From Coriolopsis trogii (Eukaryota > Basidiomycota > Agaricomycetes > Polyporales > Polyporaceae): a DNA stretch of 64,000 nucleotides. Location: contig JAHYIO010000002.1 in the NCBI GenBank assembly GCA_020543525.1, positions 186,001 through 250,000 of the forward strand, read 5' to 3'. The notes under the pieces were generated by a model, which did no database searches, had not been told where the DNA came from, and worked only from the letters and a program-made list of their open reading frames with translations. The translations under genes were made by a program, and so were the position numbers. Positions 1 through 12,775 of this stretch are shown piece after piece (the stretch's first letter is position 1; every line of letters begins with the position of its first letter).

Positions 1-378
1 CCTACGTGTGCAGCTACGATACACAGAACAAAACCTGCACACAAGACGACAGGGTCAACTTGTTGTCTGTGACAAGGAAAGCGATGCAGTCTCGCCCATC
101 ACGGGTCGGGAGGACTCACTGAGCGCTCTAATACTTGTCCTGTCTCATCGTATCGGTTATAGCGCTACGCGAATTGCTCGGGGTTTCAAGATTCAAAATT
201 GAAGACGATGGAACAGGATGCCGCCGCCAGTTCAGTGTCAGTTACTGTAGGCGGTTCTTCACTCAGAACTCAAAACTTGACAAAGAGAAAAGGCTCTCAA
301 AACTCACGAAAGGCGCAATCAAGCATCCGGCGGGCAACAGATGTCGTCAGAACTGAGTGATGCGTTCGTCTGAGGTCC

Positions 379-1445
379 TCAGTCCACGCCGGCATGTTGC
401 GAGGGACGTGACCACACTACGCGCATACGCGCCATATGCTCCAGATCGCTGTCCAGAGCAGACGCATCCTCCGCCGTCCACCTCCCAAAATGCCGTCCCA
501 ACTCTGCAAACGTCCATGGTCGGTCTTCGTCCCTGGATGGGGGCTGGGAAAGTGCGCGGTGGAGAAGGTCTGCGAGCTTCCGAACGTCCAGGAAAGGCTC
601 GGCCTGGGGATTATCGTTTGCGCCCTCATGACTGTCTACGCTGGACTGCGGAGTACGGCTGGAGAGTGCTGCTGCGGGATGAGATATCTGCGAAGAAGAG
701 CAGATTCGACTCACGGAAGTACGTTTGTGAAGTGTCACGAGTATGCAGTCCATTTTGAGAGTTGACTTGTATCTCTCGAGGGTCCAGAGATCTGCGGCAG
801 GACTCCGGCTGCAGGGAGGAATCGCAATCGGCGCATATATGCACCCTGTATCAACATAATATGGTGTATTGACTCACCTGGGCGATATCACTATCATTCC
901 CCGCCAGTGGGCGTCCTTTTTGCGCCCCTGGTAAACTGACTTGACATTCATTAAACGGCGAGGCGGTCGACTTGGCGCACACATCCCAGTTCTTGATTGC
1001 AACTTCAACGAGGACGGGGCTCGCTGCCGGGACAATCACCGCGCCCGATGACCCACCGTCGCGTTGGCTGTCTGGATCAAAGAGCTCTGTACGTTCACTT
1101 TGAGCAGATCGAAAAGCATTGCGGTACTACAAAGCCATATTTACTCAGCGAAGCGTTGGCAATGGCCTTGCGCGCCCTTCGTCCCTTCCGCCACTGTCTC
1201 TGCTTGAACCAGCGCTTGATCGGCCGCTCCCAGTCCTCGCAGAACCCCTCGCACCCGGGCGAAATCTTGATGAGAAAAACCAGGTCCTCAAACTGTGATG
1301 GACTGGGATCCTGTGCGACCTTTTGGACATACGCTGAACAGGACGTCGTCACATTGGGCTGCCACTGTGATGACCTCTTGCGTGAGCGAGACAAGGAGCA
1401 CGTACCCCTCATGACCTGGCGTGCAGCCTCTGGAATGTCCGAAAG
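379..1445 (-). CDS. Atypical homeodomain protein, family copy 1 (exon ends partly resolved)
   Basis: Likely a nuclear DNA-binding regulator. A homeodomain-like segment is encoded at about 1445-1170. Helix 1 begins with IPEAARQVM, followed by a phase-1 intron (GTACGT to TTCAG) and then YVQKVAQDPSPSQFEDL, an SPGCEGF turn and the helix-3 motif KRWFKQRQWRK. The intron sits at the same position and phase as in the intact relative at 17.4-18.5 kb. A later exon (about 701-379) holds the family's C-terminal module: DVRKLADLLHRALSQ, then TFAELGRHF and HMARMRVV. The W-F-x-x-R core is the homeodomain hallmark, so the class is fairly safe. The N-terminus is unresolved because an in-frame stop lies upstream of exon 1, so another exon or a lesion is possible. 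No target genes can be inferred. Confidence 0.5.
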
Positions 1446-2275
1446 TCTTGAAGACGGAGTTGCCCTTTTACTATATCCTCATGCTCTAGATTCGGACTTG
1501 GGGATGCTGGTGGGTCTGAAACTCTCAGGCTCCGTCATCGAGCCAAGAATGCTGTCGTTGCTGGCCTGAGATGCATACAGGCTGGGCCAACTTGAAGCGT
1601 CATCTGTGGCGGTTCGAGTAGACAATGTCGCGGACTGGCACATTCTAGAGATAGTCAATTCTGCATGATTTGGAGTACCAATGCCGGGGCGGTTCGTTCG
1701 GGCCGTGGCGAATGGGTTCGGCTAGTTGTGGTACTGAGTTGAGGAAGGTGCAGTTACGGATGAGTATATCGCACATGAGTCGAGAACATTTTCAGAAGCC
1801 TGCAGAGGGAGAGAGAGGGAGCGTAGAGGAGACTCAGGAAGTGCGAAGTTCAAGCAGTGACCCAACGTGAGTATAGTCACGTGCTTGTGACCCGTCGTGT
1901 TTGGCAAACACCTCCCTCAACGCCAGGTAACTGGCGAACTAACTCACTACTATAGTCCGAGTAGGCGCAGTTATTGAACGTGTCTCATATCAACATGCAA
2001 GCCACGTACGATATCGAGGACGGTGTCTACCGCGACTTCACTCGGGCAGGGCAGTTCAAGCTTGGCAGACCCCGGTGTTCTCACGGCGCCGAACTTCTGC
2101 GCCTAGACAACGTTCCTCAGTACTTTCTCGTCCGCACTGGGGTGTGAGGCAGCGTACATTGTCCGGTATCGTACACAACCGCTCACTCCAACAGATGTAC
2201 AGGGCAATTACATTGTTCAAGGGCAGCCTGAGTCTCGATACATCCATGCAAGGTTCGTCTTCTGGTTCGTCACAT

Positions 2276-4608
2276 TCAAGTTCCACATCTTCGCTGCTTA
2301 TGACTCTCGCTGTACCCAGCTACGTTAGCCGCTAACCGCATGACCCTCACTGCTCCGACACACCTGTCAAGTTGATCAATGCGCTCTTTGGCTTCTAAGG
2401 CCTCGATACCGTCGAGGTCTGCAGAGTGTGATCACGAGTGAGTGTTCTCCAATCACTACTGTCCCAGCACTTCTGTCGTAAACTCACGCGTAGGCAGCTC
2501 CCGTAACTCGACGGCAACTGGCCGACTCGACGGAGGCCGGCGTTCCGAAGGGCGAGTCGCTCCAAAGACCATATCGCTCACTGTCAGGCAGACGGTCGCG
2601 TTCATCTTGTCCTTCAATGACTGTCGAGAATTTAACCTAGACTATGTCAGAGGGAGACCAAGCATGAACCCCTCGCAACGTGAACATACGCCGCCAGCAG
2701 ACTGTTTGCGTAAACTGTCGCAACGAAGGGTGTCAGATCGAGACCGAAGCCGATGCGGTGACCGCGGGCACTCATGGACGTACGTTTCATTACAATGACC
2801 GACATCGTGATGAACGTCAGTTTGGAGGGGTCGACGATTGCCTGGGGCAAGGGTGATCGAGAGGTCAGTCGCGGTAACAAGGAGAGTGATGCAAGTGCAG
2901 CTAGGCAGCCTCACGAATATTGCGACGAGAAACATGACGATGCTGAGAGTTTATGGTGAGCTATATCAATCTTGCAAGCACGGGTTATCTGTACCTTGTG
3001 AAGAAACCTGTCGGATGTATCGTGGGACTGGTTAGACTCGGCGAAACGTTCGAGTATGGGAGACTCGTGTTCACCTGTGGTGACGGCGTAGAGAATGAGA
3101 GTATCCAGTACGCTATCAGTCCTGCACATCGTAACGGGTGAATGGAATGGTCAGGCTACTACTTGGGGCACGCAGAGATAGCACCTCTTGATCCCGGTCC
3201 TGCTCTTGTGCAATGTGATGATAAGGACGGTTGTTATGATCCAGTCTGAGGCAACGGCGCATGAAGACGCCGTCGCAATAACCCACTGCACGGTTCAATT
3301 GGATATTGTACACATTGTTAGCAGTGAGGAGTGACATACGGAGATGTTGAGTGCAGCGGCGAGCGTGACGTCTACACCTGACCTGCATTGTAGCAATCAC
3401 TTGAGTGTCTGCGTTGATGCTCGTGGCGTAGGAATTTTACGTACAAGACAGTATAGGCTGGAGAGAACGCATTGAGAACGCCATGAGATGCCTCAAAAGC
3501 GACATGTCCACTCACCGACGCAAAATCCTGTCGATGATTAGGCAGGCAGGCATCCATCAATTCGGGACGTGAACAAGAGCACATTCCAAAGCTCACCAAA
3601 TTCTCCCAACAAAAGCAGAAGCTGTGGCGATACAAATCAAACACTCGCTCAGTGAGTGGACGTTACAATGACATGAGAGCGCCTACCGCAAGGACCACCC
3701 ACGGTCTGAACTTCTCCCCGACTGTATGACATTCGGCATCAGATGCTACGATGTGGATAGAGGTCATAATATGGTGCACAACATACGCATCCATGCCCTG
3801 TGAGCGAAGAAGCTGGGCGGTCGAGTATCAGCAGCGGCATGGACATGTGTACTACCGCAGAATAACCGAACACACCTCTGCGACACCACAATCAGAGCCC
3901 CCTGGGTCGAGCAGGTCAGTGAGCATTGTGGTGCGACAGAGTGAAAGATTCTCACGTACTGTCACTGCGGCAACTGGCTAGCGACGGTCGCGTGAGTACG
4001 TTAGCTCATGAGCAATACCATACGCAGTCACCTCGAGGGTTCTGTTCAAACGACTTATGAGGGAGGAGCATCTAGAATATCAGGCTCGCGCTCACACTAC
4101 CACTTTCAGAAGCATTTCTGGGTTCCTGATGGCGGAGATCATGTAGGCGTAGCTGTGAAAAGATATCGAGTTCATGATAAGACGGGCCAGCACGAGACTT
4201 ACCACAGATGACAAGAGAGCGCCATATGGAGTGTCTCCAGAAGACTGTGCTTGGACGAATCAGAGTCAGTTCGTGAACCTCAGATTACACCTGCCTCCTT
4301 ACACGGTCGCGGACACCTGTCGCGATCATGCATGAACATATCGGTAGAAAGCAAGAATAAAACCGTACTCACTAAGCACTTGAGAAACACCCGATCGCCA
4401 GGATATGACCGGAAGTATGTCGCCGCTTGTGCAAGGGTGAGGCCATATAGACTATGGCGGATCTCGTAAGTTCGAGTTCACGAACTTTCCGATGCTGTGA
4501 ATGCGCTCACATTAGTGCTACGAAAGTGCCGATCAGCACTCGACCCCATGCTGCTACGATTGGCTCGAGCGTAGGTCGGTCTATGGAAACATTGTCCGAG
4601 GCCGCCAT
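2276..4608 (-). CDS. DUF6534-like multi-pass membrane protein, family A copy 1
   Basis: Multi-exon gene of the mushroom DUF6534 (seven-TM-like, function unknown) type. From the 5' end I see the following pieces. MAASDNVSIDRPTLEP leads into AAWGRVLIGTFVALM (TM1). Next come LYGLTLAQAATYFRSYPGDR and LLETLHMALSCHLW, the family's 'TLDTLH' element. Then come WVIATASSCAVASDW (late TM) and LDTLILYAVTTG. The tail is LNSRQSLKDKMNATVCLT. A putative last exon (about 2426-2350) follows a GTGAGT donor. Upstream of the ATG it aligns with copy 2 in the same frame. The order matches DUF6534 proteins, but every junction was not closed, so intactness is unknown. It is about 7 kb from its nearest relative and neighbours an intronless membrane protein at 5.1-5.7 kb. 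Confidence 0.5.
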
Positions 4609-5080
4609 TGCAATGGACTGGAGATTAGTAGGGGTCGAACGAAGGGAGGATTGGTGGAAAGGTGGGCGGATCCGTGAGGTGATACCCCGGGAAGATCCCG
4701 CAGCGTCATGCGATGCTAGATGTTAGAGTTCAGGGTCGCATGAGAGAGTGCATGTGCTCAGCCCTACTCTACTGCGCCTATCTGCCATTCAGCGTTCCGA
4801 GTCGGACACTCAAGCTGGCAGCGGCACCTGTTGAAGTGCGTCATTGTCATTGCCCCAGCTGTTTCATGTGGCAAAAATCGAGCATGTATGCCACAACTGA
4901 CGGGACTTCGCCTGGTATCATAGGCTCGAGATGAGATGGAGGGATATAAACAACAATCGTAGTGAGTAGAAGAAACGACCTTCAGGTATTCATACACGCA
5001 CGTGACGCGTGGCTGTTCACTTCTCGGGCGCTTCTCACACCCCGAAGGCGAGTCTCTGTCCCTCTCAGAGTCTCCATCAC

Positions 5081-5719
5081 TCATGAGCCAGCTGTCTCTG
5101 TCTCACTGGCAACAATGCTTCTCTTATGATCGCAATTACTCGTGACAAGGGCGACAAGGTCGAACGTGACGACAACGATGGCGAAGGCGAGCCGGTAGGC
5201 GAGGTGGAAGTGAAGGAGGGTGGCAAGGTTGGCTCGGGCGGGGTGAAGACGAGCAGCGAAGACGGACAAGAGGACGGCGAGAAGAGCAGTCAAGAGGATG
5301 GAAGTGAGGAAGAAGAGATTGGCCAGGAGAAGGGCCGAGATAAGGATGGAAATGAGGATGGGAGAGGAGGATGCCTCCTCGTCCCTCTCTCTCTCGTCTC
5401 TCTTCTCACTGCTCTTCTCCCCGTCTCTAGCCCGCTTCTCGCCTTCTCCAAGTACGTAGTAGGAGACGAGGTGGGCGAGGAAGGCAAGGTCTTCGTCCCC
5501 GTCTCTCCTTTCCCCCAAAAGGACAGCGTAAGTGCCATAAACGATGGAGAGAATGACAAGAGCAGGGACAGTGAGTGCAGCGAATACGGCGAAGATGGCG
5601 AGGACCCTGGACAGCGAGGTGAGGACAAATCTGCAGTACGATCTGACTGTGGAGTGTGTTGTGTCTCTTGTCGTCCTCGCTGCACTCGTCGACCGCATGG
5701 ATCCTACTTTCTCGGCCAT
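5081..5719 (-). CDS. Intronless predicted membrane protein, 212 aa
   Basis: A single open frame starts at ATG 5719. It has hydrophobic stretches at about residues 34-66 (LAIFAVFAALTVPALVILSI onward), 120-155 (ILISILISALLLANLFFL onward) and 178-195. A strongly charged Glu/Arg/Lys segment lies between them (about residues 90-117), so three to four membrane helices around a charged loop are likely. I do not recognise a family. Support for real coding comes from a decayed homologous copy at 12.78-13.01 kb next to another family A DUF6534 gene. The opposite strand carries a long open shadow frame rich in Glu/Asp/Gly, which I take to be a composition effect. Confidence 0.5.
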   Translation of the reverse strand: MAEKVGSMRSTSAARTTRDTTHSTVRSYCRFVLTSLSRVLAIFAVFAALTVPALVILSIVYGTYAVLLGERRDGDEDLAFLAHLVSYYVLGEGEKRARDGEKSSEKRDERERDEEASSSPILISILISALLLANLFFLTSILLTALLAVLLSVFAARLHPARANLATLLHFHLAYRLAFAIVVVTFDLVALVTSNCDHKRSIVASETETAGS

Positions 5720-7126
5720 CTCTCGTCGCCTCTCCCTTCATGAGGACGTCACGTAACCATACATCAGTAGATAGACGCATAACACACGTAGTTGACTGCT
5801 GAAAAAGACGTGCCACACTCTGCACCTGCGCCCCAACCCTATGCTGCGCCACGGAGCATGCGCATGAGCTTGCTTCGTGGTGGCTCATTGCTTCCGACCG
5901 GTGTAAACCGGAGCACTTCAAGCTGTCAGGGAGTACGTTACGTTTCAAGCATATCGCACACGACTAAGCGATGGGTTTCTACAGGGGGCGACTGTACGCT
6001 TCATCGCACAGGCACGGCCATCGACCGGGAAACCCAGTGGTCCTCGGATGCGAGCAGCACTTGAGCCTACCACACACTCATGTACACGGCTTCTCCGACT
6101 GTGGTTTGTTCTAACATGATCAATATATATAGTTACGTCGAAGGGTTCTGCTGCACAGTCGGGATCGTCTTCATCGGGCCACTTAGATAGCAAGTCTTCG
6201 CTGCCCATCGGGACTCTCTCTGTATCAAGGGATTGTTATCCTGCTTGCCCCCGATATACTCGTTCATTCCTGCTACAATATGCAGTTGCATGAAGAGTGC
6301 TAGAATCGCGAAGCATCCAGGTGTCCGAGTCTGAGACAGAGAGGCGCTGAGCGCGCAGGTTGAGATTATGTGACAGACGTGACTTCCAATCAGCTCTCAG
6401 TTTGTCTTTCTCCGCCAACACTGTCTTTCCTCCCAACGCTTATCGCATTGCTCTTTGTCTCATCAGTATCTCAAAGCTTGAGGTTTCTATTCCAGCTCTC
6501 TGACTGACGCTACGAACATGCAATCAAACGTCTTCCAACCTACACCGTCTGCAAGCTGCTCTACAGTGAGCTGGCACGACGAGTCACGCGGCACCAGCGG
6601 GGCCTGAGGATACGCCTAAGGTATTGATCACCGACCCGCCAATGACCGCGTCCCTTTCTGACCGCCTCCTGTTTCAGTTGTTTGGTAACCTGGTTGTTCT
6701 CGTTTACTCGAATAAAGAGGCTGTTGACAACATAGCCGCCCTAACCCAGGACGAAGATTTCTATGACCCTCGCTTCCGCATATGCGGAAGAAGAAGCCGT
6801 ACCTTCCCCTCGTGTGAGCACCGTCCAAGGATTGCTTGCAGCATGTGCTCAGTGACCGCACCCAGTAAGCCCGGCATGCACATTCAATTATTGCAGGATT
6901 GACAGTCGAACGCAGAAGAAGCGCGTCGTGGCAGATCCCCGACACCCTTCTTCCGGGTCCCTGAGCGCCGTCAGCAGTGTCTAGCCATCTGTCTGTGGCG
7001 ACGCGCTCTCAACCTTCTCGTTTTTGTCAGCGGATGCTATCTTTCACCTGTTGCAGACGTATGGGCTAATATGCATTCAATCGCCACCGATTGCGTGTAC
7101 TTCTAACTTCGAAGAGACGATCGCGT
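5720..7126. other. Intergenic, no gene recognised
   Basis: About 1.4 kb between the membrane-protein gene and the GH16 promoter. Only short open frames without family motifs or plausible splice chains are present. It presumably holds the upstream regions of both flanking genes, which are transcribed away from each other. Confidence 0.5.
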
Positions 7127-7132
7127 TATAAA
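7127..7132 (+). promoter_or_regulatory. TATA box of the GH16 gene
   Basis: TATAAA inside GCGTTATAAAGCC. It lies 26 nt before the first ATG (7153) and 65 nt before the second in-frame ATG (7192). With transcription normally starting some 30 nt past a TATA box, this spacing favours 7192 as the main start codon. Confidence 0.45.
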
Positions 7133-7152
7133 GCCTTGTTGCTTGTGAATAT

Positions 7153-9164
7153 ATGCTCTCGATCTTCCGGACCTCCTTCCTTCCTTACGCGATGACTGGC
7201 TCAAAGTCATTGTCCTCGTCAACATCGTCCTCTTCGTCCTTATCTCGCCCCTCGACGTCAGGAAGTGCTGAGGTTCCTCCCTCAAGCTTCTACTTTCCGA
7301 GTAGGCTGTACCCCGCCGCATCCGATGAAGTTGTACGCGAGCCGTACGGGACGCCCTACCAATCTGTCCCTGCCACCTCAAAGCCTGCGAGTGTGGTCAG
7401 CTTCAGCGGCTTTGCGGACCAGCCTGTATACAGGCGTCGTGACAGCCGCGTGTCAGTCCAATCCGCACAACACAAGGAGTCGGGCGATGTACAGGAGACC
7501 AACGATGCGCCCCCTAACTCGCTTTCCTCCGGTCGCACGCACGCTAGGAACTCGTCCATGGCGCCACGACCCATCCGCGAGAGTGGAGGGACGGGCCGAG
7601 CCAAACCGTCGTCGCCTCTTTCCATCGTGTCTCGCGTCAAGGAGCCCATGCGTTCGACGATGCTGACTAGCGCGATGGAGAAGCCGTGGCTGGTTGAGAA
7701 GGACAGATGGCAGGCCATCTCGCACTGGGTTGTCTGTATATTCGCGGTCCTCGGCATTGCGGGAGGCGCGGTTCAGGTCTTCTTCACTTGGAAGCAGACT
7801 CTTCACCTAGGCAACCTCTGTCTCGTCATGGAAGACAACTTTGACACGTTCGATACGGAGAACACCTGGACGCGCGAGGTCAGCATGGGCGGTTTCGGGT
7901 GAGTTCAGTTCATCCTTCTCTTCCCATTTCCCGCCACCGTTGAGCGATGATCTTTCGCTCAAGCACCGGCCCTGATTGACGTTGGCATTTACATGGCACT
8001 TTGATTCCTGCTTTGACATAATTGCCATGACATCACTAACGTCTGTCATCTCGCAGCAACGACGAATTCGAGATGATGACCGACTTCGACAACAACTCGT
8101 TTGTCCGAGATGGTCACCTCTATATCGTCCCCACACTCACTTCAGACGCTATTGGTAGAGACGCCGTGCTGGGCAGCCCTCCTTTCACGTACAACCTCAC
8201 TGGGTGCACAGACGCGAAGGACCCGACAAACTGTGGCGCAGTCTCCGACGCGTCCCTCCAGGCCGTCATTCCACCCGTGATGAGCGCACGCATCCATACC
8301 CGCGGTCATCACTCGATCAAGTACGGGCGAGTCGAGATCAGAGCGAAGCTTCCGCGTGGGGACTGGCTGTGGCCTGCGATGTGGATGCTACCCGTGAACG
8401 ACACCTATGGCCCGTGGCCGCGCTCGGGGGAGATTGACATCATGGAGGCGCGGGGGAACGGACCCGAGTATAAAGCTCAGTGAGTGATGCGCGCAGTTGC
8501 AGCGGCCCGTCTTGACCTTTTCCTCCTTTCTCTCCCTCGTGCACCCTGGACGCCTGTCAGAGGTGTGGACTACGTGCGGGGATCGCTCAACTGGGGCCCA
8601 TTTCCATGGCTTAACGGGGTAGGCAGGACGTTCGGGTGGTGGATGTTCCGGCGCAAGACGTTCGCGGACGACTTCCATACGTACGCGCTCGAGTGGAACG
8701 CGGAGTTTCTGCGGATCTTCGTGGATTCGCGTCTGACGTATATGCTCTACCTCGAGTTCGACAAGCCGTTCTTCGAGCGCGGAGACTTCCCATCCGTCGT
8801 CGCGAACGGGTCGACGTTCCTACCGCTCGAGGATCCTTGGAAGAATGGCACGAAGAACGCGGCGCCGTTTGACCAGCCGTTTTACCTCATCATGGACGTT
8901 GCCGTCGGGGGCACCAATGGGTGGTTCCCAGATAACGTGGGAGGCAAGCCCTGGTTCGACGGCTCAGAAAGTGAGTGCCATCATTCTCTCAAAGTCGACA
9001 TTGTGATTCCCTCCTTCGAGCATGTCATAATTGAGCTATTCCCTTCTGCAGCTGCTATGACTGAGTTTGCGCGAGCGCAGTCCCAGTGGACACAGTCCTG
9101 GCCCAAGGAACCTGAGGATCGTGCTCTCGTTGTTGACTCCGTGAAGATGTGGCAGCTCTGCTGA
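7153..9164 (+). CDS. KRE6/SKN1-type GH16 transmembrane protein (beta-glucan synthesis), 563 aa
   Basis: Four exons: 7153-7898, 8057-8479, 8561-8970 and 9052-9164. All junctions are GT-AG and the sum is 1692 nt in frame. The layout is that of KRE6/SKN1 proteins, type II membrane proteins of the secretory pathway needed for cell-wall beta-1,6-glucan assembly. It has a Ser/Pro-rich cytosolic tail (1-185), one membrane helix (about 191-213, HWVVCIFAVLGIAGGAVQVF), then a luminal GH16 fold. The GH16 signature GEIDIMEARGN starts at residue 373, with E374 as predicted nucleophile and E379 as acid/base. WPAMWMLP just before it and the Trp-rich RTFGWWMFRR also fit the family. N-glycosylation sequons occur in the luminal part. 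The start could instead be Met14 (7192), given the TATA position. This is an ordinary single-copy housekeeping gene amid duplicated neighbours. Confidence 0.92.
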
Positions 9165-9551
9165 AGGGGTTATCCGCGTCATGGTTCCTATACGTTCACT
9201 CTCTCTGGATACGAACCTAGGAGTATACAGCTAAGAATTCATCACGCAATGCACATTGGAGTGGTAATCACGATAGCCGTTATTGATACTAGGTTGGTTC
9301 TAGGGTGAACAATGCGACCACGCGTTAGTCATACTACCACGGGTTCTTGCCATTGAAGGCGTTGCGAATGCAGTGAGATGTATGGCAGTATGTATGAATA
9401 TAGCGAAACCACCGCTGGCCTAGGCTACAAGGATTGAGAACTCGATTATGGAACTGGAATGTTCCTAGAACCGACCACTGACACATGTAGCTCGAAAGCT
9501 CAACTATGACGAGACCGGGTCGTAAATCCGCCGGTGCGTTAGCTGCCAAGA
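9165..9551. other. Short convergent intergenic region
   Basis: About 390 bp between the 3' ends of the GH16 gene (+) and family A copy 2 (-). No gene or RNA seen. It presumably holds both transcription end regions. Confidence 0.4.
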
Positions 9552-11856
9552 TCAAACAGCAAGACTCGCTGCTGCTCCGACATACCTGTCAAACTTGGCA
9601 GTGCGCTCTTTGGCTTCCAGGGCCTCGGTGCAATCAACTCCGTCTGTAGGATGTGCATGCGAGCGAGTGAGTGACCTTTAACGAGTACTGTTCGAGTATC
9701 GATTGAACTCACGCGTAGGCAGCTCACGCAATTCAACGGCTACTGGCTGGCTCGACGGAGGAGGCCTGCGTTCGGGGCGGGTGGCTCCGAAGACCATATC
9801 GCTCACTGTCAGGCAGGTGGTAGCGTTCATCATGTCCTTCAACGACTGTCTCGAGTTCATCCTAGTAGCCGCAGGGATACAGTCAGTCGCGCAACTTGAC
9901 CAAGTCAAAGCATCTCGCCACTAACGCTGCGAGAAGACTGTTTGCGTAGACTGCCGGCGCATGACGGGGAAGGTTCAGATTGAGGTAAGAGCGGAGATGT
10001 TGACTACGGTGACTCATGGACGCACGTTTCATAACAATGATGGACATCGCCGTGAACGTTAGGTTGGAAGGGTTGACGATCGCCTACAGGGTAAATGTTG
10101 AGAGGTCAGTAGCAAGGAGAATGTTACAAGCTCGGCTTTGCAGCCTCACAAATATTGCGACAAAGAACATGACAATGCTGTTAAGCTGTGTTGAGCCAAT
10201 CTCGCAAGCCCGAACTCAGATTCTCCGCACCTCGTCAATAAGCCTGTCAGATGTAACATGGGGATGGTCAGACACGCCCGGGTATCGGAGACTCCTATTC
10301 ACCTGTTGTGACCGTGTAGAGAATGAGAGTGTCCACTACGCTATTGGTCCTGAAGGTCATTGAGGGTAACCAGAATGGTCAGGCTACTACTAGTGGAGCA
10401 CACGGCCACGGCACGGCTGTACCTCTTGATCCCAGTTCTGCTCTTGTGCAAAGTGATGATCAGGACCGATGTAATGATCCAATCCGCGGCAACGGCGCAT
10501 GAAGACGCCGTTGCGATGATCCACTGCATAGATCAAATTAACGTCGTGGACGGTATGAACGGTGGAGAGAGTGACGTACGGAGATGTTGAGTGCCGCGGC
10601 AAGGGTGACTTTTATAGCCGTCCTGCATCATCGCAAGCACGTCAGTGTCCGCTTTGATGCTCTTATTGCAGAAGATGCTTCACATACAAGACAGTATAGG
10701 CTGTACAGAACGAATTGAGACCGTCGTGATAGCATCACAGGCGATGAAGTCACTCACCGACGCAGAATCCTGTCGATGGTTATGTACGCATGCTTTGATG
10801 AGTCTCCGTCGTTGAGAAGAGCCCTTGTCGAAGCTCACCTAATTCTCCCATAAATAATAGAAGCTGTGGTGCTAAAAGTCAGAAATCCGCTGAAATCGCC
10901 GTCATATGAGGATACCCACCGCAAGGACCACCCACGGTCTGTATTGCTTTCCGACTGCATAAGCCTCGATATCAGATGCTACAGTATGGATAGCCATAGC
11001 GCGCATTACGTACGCATCCATGCCCTGTGAGCGAAAAAGCTGGCAATCACCGTGTCAGCAGCGGCGTACACGTGCATACTACAGAATGAACGAACACACC
11101 TCTGCGACAGCACAATGAGAATCCCCTGGGCGAAGTGAACCAAGTAAGCATTGGGGTGCGACAGAGTGAAAGGTTCTCCCGTACTGTCACAGTAGAAACT
11201 GGCTAATAGTTGTTGCGTGAGTACGTATCCTGATGAACAATGCTGTTGCATTCACCTCCAGGGTTCTGTTCAAACGAATTGTGAGAAAGGCGCATCTAGT
11301 GTATCAGGCTCACGCTCACACTACGTCGTTCAGCAGCACCTCTGGGTTCAAGATAGCGGAGATCGTATAGTGGTAGCTGCGTACAGATTTTGAGATCGTG
11401 AAGAGGAGCCGGGCCAGCTCGAGACTTGCCATAGATGACAAGAGAGAGCCATATGCAGGGTCTCCAACAGACTGTAGTCGGATACCTCAGAGTCGACCCG
11501 CGCACCTCAAACGACTCCTGCGTACTTACACGGTTGCGGACACCTGTCGCAATCATGCATGAACATGTCAGTATAGATCAAGGATTGCACACGGCACTTC
11601 ATTCTCACCAAACACTTGAGGACTCGCCGATCTTCGGGATACGATCGGAAGTATCTCGCCGCTTGGACAAGCGTGATGCCATATAGACTACGTCAGATCA
11701 CATAAGTTCACGAAGGATGCGACTTTGTCGTGACTGCCCTCACATCAGGGCTACAAAGGTGCCGATCAGTACTCGACCCCACGCTGCCACGACCGTTTCG
11801 AGTGTAGACTGATCAATGGGAACATTGTCCGCAGTTGCAATGGACAGGAGAGGCAT
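9552..11856 (-). CDS. DUF6534-like multi-pass membrane protein, family A copy 2
   Basis: Same exon series as the copy at 2.3-4.6 kb. ATG 11856 opens MPLLSIATADNVPIDQSTLE, followed by AAWGRVLIGTFVALM, LYGITLVQAARYFRSYPEDR, LLETLHMALSCHLW, QWIIATASSCAVAADWIITS, VDTLILYTVTTG and LNSRQSLKDMMNATTCLT. A putative final exon contains TEALEAKERTAKFDR and ends at 9552. The exon ending in SCHLW is followed by GCAAGT where copy 1 has GTAAGT, so a GC donor would be needed there. This is a DUF6534-type membrane protein of unknown function, probably in the plasma membrane or endomembranes. Full intactness was not verified. Confidence 0.48.
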
Positions 11857-12775
11857 CCGGAAAGCTTGAAATCAGCGGGGCCAAAGGGAGGATTGGTAGG
11901 AAGGGGGGCGGAGTGTAGGGCACCTCGAAGATGATCACGTATCTATTTGAAGCGCTAGAGATCAGAGTTCTGATTATTGCGCCTATCTGTCATATAGAAG
12001 TCGGACAGCGGCACCTGTTGAAGTGTTTATAGCCGCGGCCGTTTCGGGTGGCAGGAAAATGTGGCTCAACGGACGAGACCTCGCCACCAGTCATAGGGCT
12101 GATACATGGTAAAGATTTATGAGCACGATGGTTGTGCCTAGGAGAAAAAGACCTGGTCCACCTCAGAGAATATGGACGAGTCCGGAGGAGCGAATCAGAT
12201 TTCCGGAGGAGGTCGGAAGCAACAACACAGCCTGGTCTTCTGGCAGACGTCAACATGCCACAACTCTGTGAATTGGAAGATGGTGGTGGTAGTATGAGAT
12301 CTAAACGTCGACAATGTCTCTACGTTTTGGCGCAGTGAGCATCACCTTGGCGGCATCGATGTGTCGAAAAGCTGTGAAAGCAGAATAACTAGGTCGGTGC
12401 TGCGAGCTTGTTCGAGTCACGCTATCTCCGGAATGACCTTGCTGTCTCTACGCCAGCGAGAGCTAGTTGTCAGACTTAGTAGGTAGTAGGTGCACGACAC
12501 CTACAAATATCTGGATGACTGTGGTCTCTGAGCCGTAGGCGCGAAGAAACCGATGGTTGGGCTACCGGTGCACGTGACCCAAACCCCTCTCGCTCGGGCG
12601 CTTCCTACGCATTTTCTTGCTGCCTCTCTCCTCTAGGCTCCCGCTGTCTTTTCAGATCTCTTCTGTCTCTCGCTCTCTCGCCCTCTTTTTTGTCTTTGTG
12701 TCTCTATGGGCCTCACATCAATAATCTCTTTGCTCTCCCTTCCCCTCTCCCTCGCGCTCTCATCTTCTGGCTGTT
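11857..12775. other. Intergenic, diverged copy of the 4.7-5.0 kb flank
   Basis: Shares recognisable stretches with the region just upstream of family A copy 1, for example the run around CAGCGGCACCTGTTGAAGTG near 12010 and 4820. The duplication therefore extended beyond the gene. No intact reading frame of interest. Confidence 0.4.

Noticed and set aside
997..1569. 190-aa plus-strand open frame
   Set aside because: It lies antisense to the homeodomain exons, which have conserved motifs and a conserved intron position. The plus frame has no recognisable domain.
5126..5743. Long plus-strand frame rich in Glu, Asp and Gly opposite the 212-aa membrane protein
   Set aside because: It is a reverse-strand composition shadow. 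The minus frame has membrane segments and a decayed homolog, while the plus frame shows only low-complexity charge.
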